Origin: Bacteroidaceae bacterium
GTDB lineage: Bacteria > Bacteroidota > Bacteroidia > Bacteroidales > Bacteroidaceae
Length of the DNA: 64,000 bases
Reading direction: 5' to 3'
Assembly (NCBI GenBank): GCA_902362375.1
Contig: CABIVS010000002.1
Coordinates: 84,757-148,756, forward strand
In this document: positions 32,715-41,919 of the stretch, piece by piece
Layout of the letters: each line of letters opens with the position of its first letter
Numbering within the stretch: position 1 is the stretch's first letter
The notes under the pieces: generated by a model
What the model saw: only the letters and a program-made list of their open reading frames with translations
Databases searched by the model: none
What the model was told of the DNA's origin: nothing
Position numbers and translations under genes: made by a program

Positions 32715-32740
32715 AACTAGATAAATTAGTTTATGAACTA
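32715..32740. promoter_or_regulatory. Candidate operator of the BlaI-type repressor
   Basis: Two overlapping palindromes built on the half-site AACTA/TAGTT: 32715-32731 (AACTA-N7-TAGTT) and 32727-32740 (TAGTTTATGAACTA). They lie about 40 bases before the repressor ATG, where an autoregulatory operator would be expected. BlaI/MecI repressors bind dyads of this general kind, usually with different bases (TACA/TGTA), so this is inference. Confidence 0.5.
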
Positions 32741-32777
32741 AAACTTTTCGTTATTTGCAGCAAACAAAGTTGCAGAT

Positions 32778-33146
32778 ATGAAAGGATTAACAGCAAAAGA
32801 AGAAGAAATCATGGGCTTTTTCTGGGAAAAAGGCCCCTTGTTTGTGAAAGAAATGTTGGCTTTCTATGAAGAGCCCAAGCCTCATTTTAATACATTATCT
32901 ACGATTGTGCGTGGGCTGGAAGAAAAAGGTTTTTTAGCTCACTATACTTTTGGGAATACTTATCAATACTATCCCGTAGTCAGTGAAGAGGATTTTCGTA
33001 AAGGAACGTTGCGGAATGTGATTAGCAAGTATTTTAATAATTCTTATCTGAATGCTGTTTCTTCTTTGGTTAAAGAGGAAGATATTTCGTTGGATGAATT
33101 GAAACAACTCATTCACGAAGTGGAACAGGCTGATAAGAAACACTAA
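32778..33146 (+). CDS. BlaI/MecI/CopY family transcriptional repressor
   Basis: A 122-residue winged-helix repressor. The N-terminal MKGLTAKEEEIMGFFWEKGP, then FNTLSTIVRGLEEKGFLAHY (recognition helix and wing) are typical of the Penicillinase_R family; the C-terminal helix bundle (SSLVKEEDISLDELKQLIHE) gives dimerisation. Such repressors hold their own operon off until a membrane M56 sensor peptidase cleaves them. The M56 gene follows after 23 bases, completing the pair. The signal in Bacteroides is not established; beta-lactam sensing should not be assumed because the partner lacks a penicillin-binding domain. Candidate operator at 32715-32740. Confidence 0.9.
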   Translation: MKGLTAKEEEIMGFFWEKGPLFVKEMLAFYEEPKPHFNTLSTIVRGLEEKGFLAHYTFGNTYQYYPVVSEEDFRKGTLRNVISKYFNNSYLNAVSSLVKEEDISLDELKQLIHEVEQADKKH

Positions 33147-33169
33147 TCTTTTTAACGAAAATCTATGCT

Positions 33170-34801
33170 ATGGGAGTTTTCTTCATCTATATATTAAAAT
33201 CGTCAGTTTGTCTTGTTTTGTTTTACCTGTTTTTCAGGTTATTACTTAGCAAGGAAACTTTTCATCGTTTCAATCGAATGGCTTTATTGGGAGTGTTGTT
33301 CTTTTCATTACTCATTCCTTGTATCGAAGTAACTACCCGGCATCAGGTTGAGGTGCAACAGGCTATGCTTTCCATCGAGCAGTTGCTACTGATGGCAGAG
33401 TTGGAAGCTACCCCTGTTGATGCTGATGTAGTGCAGGAGACGTCGGCTATATCTTGGGTACAGGTGGTTCTGCTGGTTTATTTGGCGGGTATTCTGTTTC
33501 TTGCCTGTTGCAATATCTATTCTTTGATTTGTCTCTTTCGGTTGATACATTCCGGTAAACATGAGAAGTTGGAAAAGGGGGGTACACTTGTGGTGCACAA
33601 TCAGGAGATAGCTCCGTTCAGTTGGATGAAGTATATTGTCATCAGCCGGAAAGACCTGAAGGAAAACGGGAGGGAAATCCTTATTCATGAAATGGCTCAT
33701 ATTCACCATCGTCATTCAGTTGACTTATTGGTGGCGGATATTTGCATCTTTTTCCAATGGTTCAACCCTGGTGCGTGGTTGTTGAAACAGGAGTTGCAGA
33801 ATATTCATGAGTACGAAGCGGATGAGACTGTAATCAATGAGGGTGTAAACGCGAAGGAATATCAACTATTATTAATAAAAAAAGCTGTTGGCACAAGGCT
33901 CTACTCTATGGCCAACAGCTTTAATCACAGTAAACTTAAAAAACGTATCACTATGATGTTAAAAGAAAAATCGAATCCGTGGGCACGGTTGAAGTATTTG
34001 TATGTACTTCCGTTGGCAGCTATTGCAGTAACCGCTTTTGCCCGTCCTGAAATCTCTGAAACAATGGAAGAGATTTCTGTCACCAAAGTTAATGATTTGG
34101 CAGCAATTGTAGAAAAAAAGAGTGAAGAAAATGTTGTTAAGGAACCGGCTGATACTGCTAAAAATAAGGTGATAGTGGTAGGGTATCGTGCAGAAAAGAA
34201 AGATTCTGTCTTAACATCCGGAGAAAAGGAGGTGGCTGTTTCGGTGCGGGGAATTTCAGGTGAAGAAAAACCTTTAGTTATTATTAATGGGAAGGAGTCG
34301 GACTATGAAGTGGTAAATGCCTTGAATCCGGAACGTATTGAGAGTATCTCTGTTATAGGTGCTGAAAAGGCTATCAAGATTTATGGAGAAAAAGCCAAGG
34401 ATGGATTGATGAATATAAAGCTATATTCGGAAAAGAAGTTTAAACCGAAAAAGATAGAAATAGGAAGTCTTAATAAAACAAGGTTAGACGCATTGAATAG
34501 TGGGGCTAAGAATTGGGGTGTTACGTTTCATTCTGCTACTGGAGGGAAGCCTTTGATTATTATTGATGGCAAAGAGGCTTCTGGTGATGATCCTTTGGCA
34601 AATATATCTCCTGATCGTATTAGAAGTATATCTGTATTGAAAGATAAGAATGCTTTGGCGGCTTATGGTGATAAGGGGAAGAATGGAGTGATTGAAGTGA
34701 ATCTTTTAGTAAAAGAGGAATATCAAGTCCGTCAGATTCCTATTCGTACTGTGAATGATACAGTAACTTCCACAATAAAAACAACCGTATCCGAAGAATA
34801 G
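33170..34801 (+). CDS. BlaR1-type M56 membrane metallopeptidase with two plug-like C-terminal repeats
   Basis: A 543-residue membrane protein, partner of the BlaI-type repressor. Four hydrophobic helices and a cytoplasmic gluzincin domain with H173-E-M-A-H177 and the downstream E in NIHEYEADETVINEG form the Peptidase_M56 core. After a helix at about 280-295 (YLYVLPLAAIAVTAFA) comes a periplasmic tail, not the penicillin-binding sensor of true BlaR1. Instead it has two copies of a motif like the TonB-receptor plug: LVIINGKESDYE...NPERIESISVIGAEKAIKIYG...GLMNIKL and LIIIDGKEASGDD...SPDRIRSISVLKDKNALAAYG...GVIEVNL. This tail may sense an envelope signal (inference). Confidence 0.88.
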   Translation: MGVFFIYILKSSVCLVLFYLFFRLLLSKETFHRFNRMALLGVLFFSLLIPCIEVTTRHQVEVQQAMLSIEQLLLMAELEATPVDADVVQETSAISWVQVVLLVYLAGILFLACCNIYSLICLFRLIHSGKHEKLEKGGTLVVHNQEIAPFSWMKYIVISRKDLKENGREILIHEMAHIHHRHSVDLLVADICIFFQWFNPGAWLLKQELQNIHEYEADETVINEGVNAKEYQLLLIKKAVGTRLYSMANSFNHSKLKKRITMMLKEKSNPWARLKYLYVLPLAAIAVTAFARPEISETMEEISVTKVNDLAAIVEKKSEENVVKEPADTAKNKVIVVGYRAEKKDSVLTSGEKEVAVSVRGISGEEKPLVIINGKESDYEVVNALNPERIESISVIGAEKAIKIYGEKAKDGLMNIKLYSEKKFKPKKIEIGSLNKTRLDALNSGAKNWGVTFHSATGGKPLIIIDGKEASGDDPLANISPDRIRSISVLKDKNALAAYGDKGKNGVIEVNLLVKEEYQVRQIPIRTVNDTVTSTIKTTVSEE

Positions 34802-34848
34802 CAGTGGATTTTCAAATACTCTCTATTTTCAAATACGGTCAAAATACA

Positions 34849-35748
34849 TTATGATAAAAATTGACGGAGGTACGCCAGTATCTCCGTTTCTTGTTCCGGA
34901 TGGAACCATTGTATTTCTTCATCTCTTTTGAACCAAGTCATCTGTTTACGCGAATAAATGCGGGAGTTTTGCTTGATTTTATCTATGGCAAAGGGGAGTT
35001 CCCATTCTCCATCCAGATACTTGAACAGTTCTTTATAACCTACTGTGTTGAGCGAATTGAGGTGGCGATAGGGAAGTACCGAGCGTACTTCTTCCAGTAA
35101 TCCTTCCTCCATCATCTGATCTACCCGACGGTTAATACGGTCATACAACTCTTCCCGGTCGCGAGTCAGACCGATTTTTAGAATACGGAAAGGACGTTGC
35201 TTTTTTTGTTGGGTGCGAAAAGAAGTATAAGTGCGTCCGGTCATATAGCAAATTTCCAATGCATGAATTACACGTTTGGGATTCTTCAGATCCACTATCC
35301 GATAATATTCCGGATCTAGCAGGCGAAGTTCTGCACAGAGTTGTTCAAGTCCTTCCTCCTCATATTTCTGTAGCATGAGTTGACGGGTTTCCGCATCAAC
35401 GGTAGGAATATCGTCGATACCTTTACAGATAGCGTCTACATACATCATTGAGCCACCTGTGAGAATCACAACTTCATGTTGTGTAAATAATTTTTCCAGA
35501 ATTTCCAACGCTTCTATTTCATACTGGGCGGCACTGTAATAGTCTGTAAGGTGGAGCGTACCGACCAATTGATGAGGGACACGTTTAAGTTGATCGGGAG
35601 TAGGAGCTGCCGTGCCTATTTTTAATTCGGCATAAAGCTGTCTCGAATCGGCAGATACAATACTTGTCTGAAAAGTTTCTGCTAAGCGCAGGCTCAATTC
35701 CGTTTTCCCTACACCTGTAGGACCTATTAGAACAATGAGAGTAGGCAT
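34849..35748 (-). CDS. miaA: tRNA dimethylallyltransferase
   Basis: A 299-residue cytoplasmic enzyme that adds a dimethylallyl group to N6 of A37 in tRNAs reading codons that begin with U. P-loop [12 protein letters not shown] (residues 8-19); [16 protein letters not shown], the DMAPP-binding and catalytic Asp region; [17 protein letters not shown]; and [20 protein letters not shown] are family signatures. The C-terminus has [17 protein letters not shown], with the tRNA-contacting motif. Length is normal. It is convergent with the M56 gene. A repeat-rich gap (35755-35887) separates it from the upstream pRiA4b-like gene. Confidence 0.96.
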   Translation of the reverse strand: MPTLIVLIGPTGVGKTELSLRLAETFQTSIVSADSRQLYAELKIGTAAPTPDQLKRVPHQLVGTLHLTDYYSAAQYEIEALEILEKLFTQHEVVILTGGSMMYVDAICKGIDDIPTVDAETRQLMLQKYEEEGLEQLCAELRLLDPEYYRIVDLKNPKRVIHALEICYMTGRTYTSFRTQQKKQRPFRILKIGLTRDREELYDRINRRVDQMMEEGLLEEVRSVLPYRHLNSLNTVGYKELFKYLDGEWELPFAIDKIKQNSRIYSRKQMTWFKRDEEIQWFHPEQETEILAYLRQFLS

Positions 35749-35754
35749 TGGGCT

Positions 35755-35887
35755 TTAAGTATTAAGTATTATGTATCAAGTATTAAGTATTAAGTATTAA
35801 GATGTGTGGGGAACTAAAAAATATTAGGTATTAACTGCTTGGCGCTGCATAGCAATTAATACCTAATACTTGATACTTAATACTTAA
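35755..35887. repeat. Inverted pair built of AAGTATTA words
   Basis: 35757-35801 holds tandem variants of AAGTATTA (at least five) and 35855-35887 holds the inverse words TAATACTT, so the two flanks can pair imperfectly around a ~50-base centre. The block fills the gap between the stop of the pRiA4b-like gene and the miaA start; no promoter or gene was seen in it. Confidence 0.75.
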
Positions 35888-36438
35888 AATTTTTCTTCTT
35901 CGTATGGAGTACTTGCGTCGCCACCTATGTCGAATCCTTCCTGATCGAAGTCTTCCATGTCGAAATCTTGGTCACCATAGAAGTTTTCATCCAGATCAAG
36001 AGAACCGCTGGCAGCAGCCATTTCTTCAAAATCTACCGTTTGTTTAGGGGCATCTCCTGATTTCTTGGTACATTTGGCGCCATTCATATCTTTTCCGGTG
36101 ATAATTTCGGATAGTTCGATGAAGAAACAACGTTCTGTTATGTAATCGAATACATATAGCAGTTTCTGTTTTTCATCTTCCACCAGTTCACTGATAACAG
36201 TGTCTTTCATTACCCAGCTATCCATTTCCGGATTGTCGTCCATTTCTTCCAAGGTTACTTCTTTTCCTTTTTCCCAATCGTCATCGCAGATAAAGAAAGA
36301 AGTCATCTGGTCGTTTGTGTACCCTACTGATTTCAGTATTGCTTCATGGAAGTCATAAAAAGTAGCTTCCGGATCAATTTGTATTTCTCTGACAAAATCG
36401 TCAACTTCATCAGATATGATAGTAAATCTGTATATCAT
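35884..36438 (-). CDS. Plasmid pRiA4b ORF-3-like family protein
   Basis: A 184-residue acidic cytoplasmic protein. The first ~110 residues (YRFTIISDEVDDFVREIQID, FYDFHEAILKSVGY, MTSFFICDDDWEKGKEVTL) fit the pRiA4b ORF-3-like family, found in transposon passenger genes and as stand-alone chromosomal genes in Bacteroidetes. The C-terminal ~60 residues are rich in Asp and Glu (DENFYGDQDFDMEDFDQEGF) and probably disordered. Function is unknown. The gene lies 22 bases after lpxA start in the same direction as miaA, inside the lipid A operon run. Confidence 0.85.
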   Translation of the reverse strand: MIYRFTIISDEVDDFVREIQIDPEATFYDFHEAILKSVGYTNDQMTSFFICDDDWEKGKEVTLEEMDDNPEMDSWVMKDTVISELVEDEKQKLLYVFDYITERCFFIELSEIITGKDMNGAKCTKKSGDAPKQTVDFEEMAAASGSLDLDENFYGDQDFDMEDFDQEGFDIGGDASTPYEEEKF

Positions 36439-36459
36439 AATATGACTATTTTGAACTGT

Positions 36460-37227
36460 TTATTTAATGATACCACGTTCTGAATTACGGATGAAATCAA
36501 TAATATAGTCAATTTCCGGACTTTTTTCAAATTCATCTTCTATTTTCTTCAATGCTTCTGTCGTGTTCAAACCACTTTGATAAATGATACGATATGCATT
36601 GTGAATACTTTCGATCACTTCATTGGCAAAACCACGACGGCGCAGACCGATGATATTGATTCCACTGAAGGCAATCGGTTCACGTCCTGCGATGATGTAA
36701 GGAGGAATATCTTTACTGAAGCGGCATCCGCCCTGAATCATTACATGACTCCCTACATGACAGAATTGGTGCATCAATACATTAGCACTGACAATCGCAT
36801 TATCATCAATGATGATTTCACCTGCCATCTTGGTAGAGTTACCGATGATACATCCGTTACCAACCAATGCGTCGTGTGCTACGTGTACACCCTCCATCAG
36901 TAGATTGTTATTTCCTACAATCGTGCGCCCTTTAGCTGCTGTACCACGGTTGATTGTTACATTTTCACGAATCAGATTATTATCCCCGATTTCGGCTGTC
37001 GATTCTTCACCGCGAAACTTAAGGTCCTGCGGAACGGCTCCGATAACAGCACCCGGAAAAATAGTGTTTCCGTTACCAATACGTGAACCATATAAAATAT
37101 TGGCGTTAGCCATAATTTTATTGTTGTCGCCGATAACTACGTTCTTATCTATAAATACAAAAGGCGCAATTTCTACATTTTCCCCGATTTTAGCTTCGGG
37201 ATGAATATACGCTAAAGGACTTATCAT
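36460..37227 (-). CDS. lpxA: UDP-N-acetylglucosamine O-acyltransferase
   Basis: A 255-residue left-handed beta-helix acyltransferase, first enzyme of lipid A synthesis. Hexapeptide repeats run through residues 1-190 (IHPEAKIGENVEIAPFVFID, NNKIMANANILYGSRIGNGN). The catalytic His lies in EGVHVAHDALVGNGCIIGNS, and the IAGREPIAFSGINIIGLRRR segment and C-terminal helices are LpxA-specific. It acylates UDP-GlcNAc at O-3 from acyl-ACP in the cytoplasm. It follows lpxC-fabZ by 19 bases; lpxD, lpxC-fabZ and lpxA are consecutive on the minus strand and almost surely one operon. Confidence 0.96.
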   Translation of the reverse strand: MISPLAYIHPEAKIGENVEIAPFVFIDKNVVIGDNNKIMANANILYGSRIGNGNTIFPGAVIGAVPQDLKFRGEESTAEIGDNNLIRENVTINRGTAAKGRTIVGNNNLLMEGVHVAHDALVGNGCIIGNSTKMAGEIIIDDNAIVSANVLMHQFCHVGSHVMIQGGCRFSKDIPPYIIAGREPIAFSGINIIGLRRRGFANEVIESIHNAYRIIYQSGLNTTEALKKIEDEFEKSPEIDYIIDFIRNSERGIIK

Positions 37228-37246
37228 GCTTTTAATATATCAATTA

Positions 37247-38632
37247 TTACTTATTTTTCACTATTTGTGCCATGAACTCTGCTTCGCAAACAACTTTCTC
37301 GCCAACAAATGCATATCCTTTCATAGTAGAAATGCCGCGGCGGATAGGTGCCAGCATTTCTACACGGAAGATAATAGTATCTCCCGGCACTACTTTCTGG
37401 CGAAATTTCACTCCATCTATTTTCATGAAATAGGTAGAATAACGTTCGGGTTCGTCTACTGAATTCAAGACAAGTAAACCACCGACTTGTGCCATTGCTT
37501 CTACTTGAAGTACTCCCGGCATCACAGGTTCTTGTGGGAAATGTCCCTGAAAGAAAGGTTCGTTAGCCGTGATATTTTTGATACCTACAATGTAGTTAGC
37601 ACCAATCTCAATCACTTTGTCAACCAGTTGGAAAGGATAGCGGTGCGGCAATAATTCGCGGATACGGTTTACATCCATTACCGGCTCACGACTACAGTCG
37701 TAACTTGGCGCCTGTATCTCGTGCAAACGGATTTCTTTCCGCATCTGGCGTGCAAACTTATTATTGATAGTATGTCCGGGACGGGTAGCAATGATGCGAC
37801 CTTTAATCGGTTTACCAATTAAAGCAAGGTCACCGATCACATCCAACAACTTGTGGCGGGCACATTCATTGGGCCAAACCAACGGCTTGTGGTTGATATA
37901 GCCTAATTGTTCAGCGTCCATGTGAGGTACTCCCATCACATCTGCCAACTTGTCGAAACTTTCCTGTGACATCTTACGCTCGTAGATTACGATTGCATTG
38001 TCCAGGTCACCCCCTTTAATCAATCCGGCGGAAAGCAGCGGTTCTATTTCGCGAACAAAGACGAAAGTACGGCTGGCAGCCACTTCGTCTTTGAAATTAT
38101 GCATATCTTCGAGTGTAGCAAACTGATTCGGAATAATGGTTGAATCATAAGAAACCAGTACATTCAGACTGAAATTCTCGTCAGGAAGTACAATGATAGA
38201 AGAGCCTGTCGTTTCATCCCGGAACTCAATTTTAGACTTGATAATATAAAAGTCTTTGACGGCATTTTGTTCTACGGTTCCTACACGTTCTATTTCTTGT
38301 ACATAATATTGTGCACTACCATCTAAAATAGGAAATTCCGGTCCGTTAACCTGGATGAGGCAGTTATCAATGCCCAGTGCGTAGAGGGCTGCCATACCAT
38401 GTTCAACGGTGCTTACTTTGACTCCATTCTTCGACAATACAGTACCACGAGTGGTTTCTGTCACATTGTCGGCTACTGCATCGATAGTTGGTTGTCCTTC
38501 TACGTCAATGCGCTGGATCTTATATCCGTGATTGTCCGGAGCAGGATTAAATGTTACAGTGAGATCAAGTCCAGTGTGAAGACCTTTCCCGCTCAGTGAA
38601 AAGCTATCTTTCAGCGTTTTTTGTTTCAGCAT
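37247..38632 (-). CDS. lpxC-fabZ: Bifunctional LpxC deacetylase / FabZ dehydratase
   Basis: A 461-residue fusion typical of Bacteroidetes. Residues 1-~305 are LpxC, the zinc UDP-3-O-acyl-GlcNAc deacetylase: VSTVEHGMAALYALGIDNC, GPEFPILDGSAQYYV, and ARHKLLDVIGDLALIGKPIK with the second zinc His and Asp. GRPGHTINNKFAR ends that domain. Residues ~315-461 are FabZ, the 3-hydroxyacyl-ACP dehydratase: LLPHRYPFQLVDKVIEI with active His and GHFPQEPVMPGVLQVEAMAQ with active Glu. The fusion joins the committed step of lipid A with fatty-acid elongation. It lies 3 bases after lpxD and 19 before lpxA. Confidence 0.97.
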   Translation of the reverse strand: MLKQKTLKDSFSLSGKGLHTGLDLTVTFNPAPDNHGYKIQRIDVEGQPTIDAVADNVTETTRGTVLSKNGVKVSTVEHGMAALYALGIDNCLIQVNGPEFPILDGSAQYYVQEIERVGTVEQNAVKDFYIIKSKIEFRDETTGSSIIVLPDENFSLNVLVSYDSTIIPNQFATLEDMHNFKDEVAASRTFVFVREIEPLLSAGLIKGGDLDNAIVIYERKMSQESFDKLADVMGVPHMDAEQLGYINHKPLVWPNECARHKLLDVIGDLALIGKPIKGRIIATRPGHTINNKFARQMRKEIRLHEIQAPSYDCSREPVMDVNRIRELLPHRYPFQLVDKVIEIGANYIVGIKNITANEPFFQGHFPQEPVMPGVLQVEAMAQVGGLLVLNSVDEPERYSTYFMKIDGVKFRQKVVPGDTIIFRVEMLAPIRRGISTMKGYAFVGEKVVCEAEFMAQIVKNK

Positions 38633-38635
38633 TGG

Positions 38636-39676
38636 TTACTTATTTAATAGTTGTTTTAATTCTTCTACTTCTTTGCGCAGATTACGCAATTCTTTCTGCA
38701 TATCCGGCAAGCTTCTTTGTGCGACGGATGCTTTAAAGTATTGCTTCAGTTCCATGGGAGGAGTTCCGATAAGTTGACTACCGGATTTGATGTCTCCGGG
38801 TACACCTGACTGTGCGCCTAAACCAACTTTGTCTCCTATCTTGGAATGTCCTGCAATACCTACCTGGCCTCCGATCATACACCATTCACCAATTTTGGTA
38901 GAACCGGCAATTCCGGCTTGTGCAGCCATTACGGTATGCGAACCTATTTCATCATTATGTGCTATTTGTATCAGATTGTCTAATTTGACACCACTATGCA
39001 CTACCGTAGCTCCCATTGTAGCACGGTCTACACAAGTATTAGCACCTATATCTACTTTATCTTCCAGAATGACAATTCCGATTTGCGGAATCTTATCGTA
39101 TCCGTTCGGAGTGGGAGCAAAGCCAAATCCGTCAGCTCCGATCACTGCACCCGAGTGCAGGATACATTCGTTACCTATGCGGCAATCATGATAAACATTT
39201 ACATTGGAGTAAAGCAAGCAATTGTTGCCTATCTTCACGCCATCTCCAACAAAAGTGTGTGGATAAATTTGGGTATTATCTCCGATCACGGTATTTTCAC
39301 CGATATAGGCAAATGCACCGATGTATACGTTCTCACCAATTTTGGCGCTGGGTGCAACGAAAGCTAATGAATCTATACCTTGTTTCTTAGGTTTGCTCAT
39401 TTCATAAAGATTGAGCAATTTAGCCAGACTTTCATATGCATTGTCTACCTTAATCAGAGTAGCTTTTATTTCGTGCTCGGGAGTGAAGTCCTTGTTAACC
39501 AGGACAATGCTTGATTGTGTCTCGTAGATGTAAGGTGTATATTTGGGATTTGACAGGAAAGAAATTGCTCCGGGCATTCCCTCTTCAATTTTAGCGAATG
39601 TGTGTACCGTAGCGTTTTCGTCTCCAATGATTTCCCCTTGGATAAATGCTGCAATTTGCTTAGCCGAGAACTCCAT
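38636..39676 (-). CDS. lpxD: UDP-3-O-acylglucosamine N-acyltransferase
   Basis: A 346-residue left-handed beta-helix acyltransferase that adds the N-linked acyl chain in lipid A synthesis. The N-terminal uridine-binding domain ([40 protein letters not shown]) precedes the hexapeptide helix ([20 protein letters not shown]). The catalytic His pair lies in [20 protein letters not shown] and [22 protein letters not shown]-terminal helix ([20 protein letters not shown]) is coiled coil. First gene of the lpxD-lpxC/fabZ-lpxA run. Confidence 0.96.
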   Translation of the reverse strand: MEFSAKQIAAFIQGEIIGDENATVHTFAKIEEGMPGAISFLSNPKYTPYIYETQSSIVLVNKDFTPEHEIKATLIKVDNAYESLAKLLNLYEMSKPKKQGIDSLAFVAPSAKIGENVYIGAFAYIGENTVIGDNTQIYPHTFVGDGVKIGNNCLLYSNVNVYHDCRIGNECILHSGAVIGADGFGFAPTPNGYDKIPQIGIVILEDKVDIGANTCVDRATMGATVVHSGVKLDNLIQIAHNDEIGSHTVMAAQAGIAGSTKIGEWCMIGGQVGIAGHSKIGDKVGLGAQSGVPGDIKSGSQLIGTPPMELKQYFKASVAQRSLPDMQKELRNLRKEVEELKQLLNK

Positions 39677-39758
39677 GTCTTTAATTTAAAATTTAATTAG
39701 TTCACAAATAACGGATTTTTTTTTCAGATTTCCGTGTTATTGCATGAATATTTTATAC

Positions 39759-40988
39759 TTATCTGTGTAATCTCTGATAGCAGAGATAGTATTTCTTTAC
39801 CTTTTTGGACAATAATGAGATGTTCAGCATGTCCGATGCTTCGGCAATATTTTTGATAGTGCCGTCTTTGTAGATAATGTCAATACTGTCATCTGCCGGG
39901 TCATACATATTCTTTTCGATGCTGGGGGTAGAGACAAAATAGTTCGCTTCGGAAAGGGTTATACCTAATTGCTGGCTGATGTGCAAAGTTAATTCTTTTT
40001 TTCTGTCCTCACTAATCGGTTCCGATGAAATTTCTACTTTAAAGATATTTCGGTTTATCATTCCCATGCTTAAAGTAGAAAGTACCTTGTCTGCATGAGT
40101 ACTCCAGACTTTCAAGGCTGTCCATATATCATTGTCGTCCAGTTGAATAAAATTCTCCAGACAGTCGGGATTGTTATAGAACTCCGTAGGATTGATATCA
40201 TTGTAAAGGAAAAAACGCAATGCGGGTGATGCGAACAGTTCCACTCCTTGTGATGCCAGTTCTTTAGCACGTAATAGGGTACTGATAAGCATTTTTTCGT
40301 ATGCGACGGACGTCTTATGCAGATATACTTGCCAGTACATCAGGCGACGTGCCGTAAGGAAATTCTCGATAGAGTAGATTCCTTTGGATTCGACAACCAG
40401 GCGGTCGTCCGCTACATCAAGCATTTTTATAATCCGTGCGGAACCGATATTTCCTTCTGTCACACCTGTGTAAAAGCTGTCGCGGCGAAGATAATCCAAT
40501 CTGTCCATATCCAGCTGACCGCTTACAAGTTGATGGAGAAAGCGTTTTGGATATTCGTCTTTGAAGATTTGAATGGCAAGACTAAGCTGACCACTCATCT
40601 CTTTGTTCATCCGTTCCATCAGCATGAGGGAAATCTCTTCGTGGGAGACCCCTTTTACTATAGTATCTTCCAGTACATGTGAGAAAGGCCCATGTCCTAT
40701 ATCATGTAACAGGATGGCGGCCTGTACAGCTTCCGCTTCACTGTCAAAGATGAAATTACCTTTAGAAGCCAGTTGGCTGATAGCTTCACTCATCAAGTAA
40801 AAAGCACCTAAAGAGTGTTGGAAGCGGGTATGTTGTGCACCGGGGTATACAACAGATGATAATCCTACCTGCTTGATGCGGGTAAGACGCTGCAAAAGGG
40901 GATGCCGTACTATATCGTACAGTAACCCCTTTGGAATATTGATGAACCCGAATACGGGGTCGTTAATTATCTTTCTTTCGTAAGGCAT
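39759..40988 (-). CDS. HD-domain phosphohydrolase
   Basis: A 409-residue cytoplasmic HD-superfamily protein. The metal site is visible: TRFQHSLGAFYLM (H), ILLHDIGHGPFSHVLE (HD) and QLDMDRLDYLRRDSFYTGVT (D). The pattern resembles dNTP triphosphohydrolases and SAMHD1-like proteins, and the family is common upstream of lpxD in Bacteroides. The likely reaction is hydrolysis of a nucleotide phosphate, but the substrate is not known. The gene ends 82 bases before lpxD and starts 30 bases after pyrF in the same direction. Confidence 0.88.
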   Translation of the reverse strand: MPYERKIINDPVFGFINIPKGLLYDIVRHPLLQRLTRIKQVGLSSVVYPGAQHTRFQHSLGAFYLMSEAISQLASKGNFIFDSEAEAVQAAILLHDIGHGPFSHVLEDTIVKGVSHEEISLMLMERMNKEMSGQLSLAIQIFKDEYPKRFLHQLVSGQLDMDRLDYLRRDSFYTGVTEGNIGSARIIKMLDVADDRLVVESKGIYSIENFLTARRLMYWQVYLHKTSVAYEKMLISTLLRAKELASQGVELFASPALRFFLYNDINPTEFYNNPDCLENFIQLDDNDIWTALKVWSTHADKVLSTLSMGMINRNIFKVEISSEPISEDRKKELTLHISQQLGITLSEANYFVSTPSIEKNMYDPADDSIDIIYKDGTIKNIAEASDMLNISLLSKKVKKYYLCYQRLHR

Positions 40989-41018
40989 TCGTTTTCTTTA
41001 GAGATCCTTTTTCTCTTT

Positions 41019-41843
41019 TCAGAGAATTGCTTTGAGTTGTTCAGCCATTTGCGCCTGTACTTCTTGTGCGGCGGTGCGGGCAGCTTCTGCAAACTTCTCT
41101 GTTTTATCTACGTAGATGATACCACGTGAGGAATTAACAATGATTCCGCATGTACTGTTCATTCCGTATTTACAAACTTCTTCGAGCGAGCCGCCTTGTG
41201 CTCCTACACCTGGTACGAGAAGGAAATGGTTCGGAACAATTTTACGAATATCTTCGAAAGCGCGTCCTTGAGTGGCACCTACCACATACATCATGCGGTC
41301 GTCACTAGCCCATTCTTGTGATTTACGTAATACTTTCTCGAACAGACGTTCGCCGTTTACATCTTCTGTTAGTTGGAAGTCATGCGAACCTTTGTTGGAA
41401 GTCAATGCCAACAGGATCACCCATTTACCTTCATAGGTAAGGAACGGAGTAACACTGTCTTCGCCCATATAAGGAGCTACCGTTACAGAGTCGATATTAA
41501 GCTCTTCAAAGAAGGTGCGGGCGTACATGGAAGAAGTATTTCCGATGTCACCACGCTTTGCGTCAGCGATAATGAATTGATCCGGATAGTTATCTTTGAT
41601 GTATTTTACTGTCTTTTCAAATGCGATCCATCCTTTTACGCCCATGCTTTCATAGAAAGCCAGATTGGGTTTATAGGCGATGCACAAATCTGCTGTCGCG
41701 TCGATGATGGCTTTGTTGAATGCAAAGATCGGATCTTCTTCTTTCAACAGATGCTCCGGGATTTTCTTGATGTCAGTATCAAGTCCTACACAGAGGAATG
41801 ATTTTTTGCGCTTTATGTTTTCAAATAATTGTTGCTTATCCAT
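41019..41843 (-). CDS. pyrF: Orotidine 5'-phosphate decarboxylase (type 2)
   Basis: A 274-residue cytoplasmic enzyme that decarboxylates OMP to UMP, the last step of de novo pyrimidine synthesis. The type 2 catalytic loop is [19 protein letters not shown], with the D-x-K-x-x-D array. [18 protein letters not shown] at the start and [12 protein letters not shown] near the phosphate-binding end also fit. Length is normal for the long (type 2) form. It lies 76 bases downstream of prfA in the same direction; the gap contains AT-rich TTTACTATT repeats. Confidence 0.95.
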   Translation of the reverse strand: MDKQQLFENIKRKKSFLCVGLDTDIKKIPEHLLKEEDPIFAFNKAIIDATADLCIAYKPNLAFYESMGVKGWIAFEKTVKYIKDNYPDQFIIADAKRGDIGNTSSMYARTFFEELNIDSVTVAPYMGEDSVTPFLTYEGKWVILLALTSNKGSHDFQLTEDVNGERLFEKVLRKSQEWASDDRMMYVVGATQGRAFEDIRKIVPNHFLLVPGVGAQGGSLEEVCKYGMNSTCGIIVNSSRGIIYVDKTEKFAEAARTAAQEVQAQMAEQLKAIL

Positions 41844-41919
41844 CTTGTTATTTACTATTATACAATTTACTATTGACTATTTCTAAGAAATCATTCTCAA
41901 CGATCAACTCTTCATTTTT

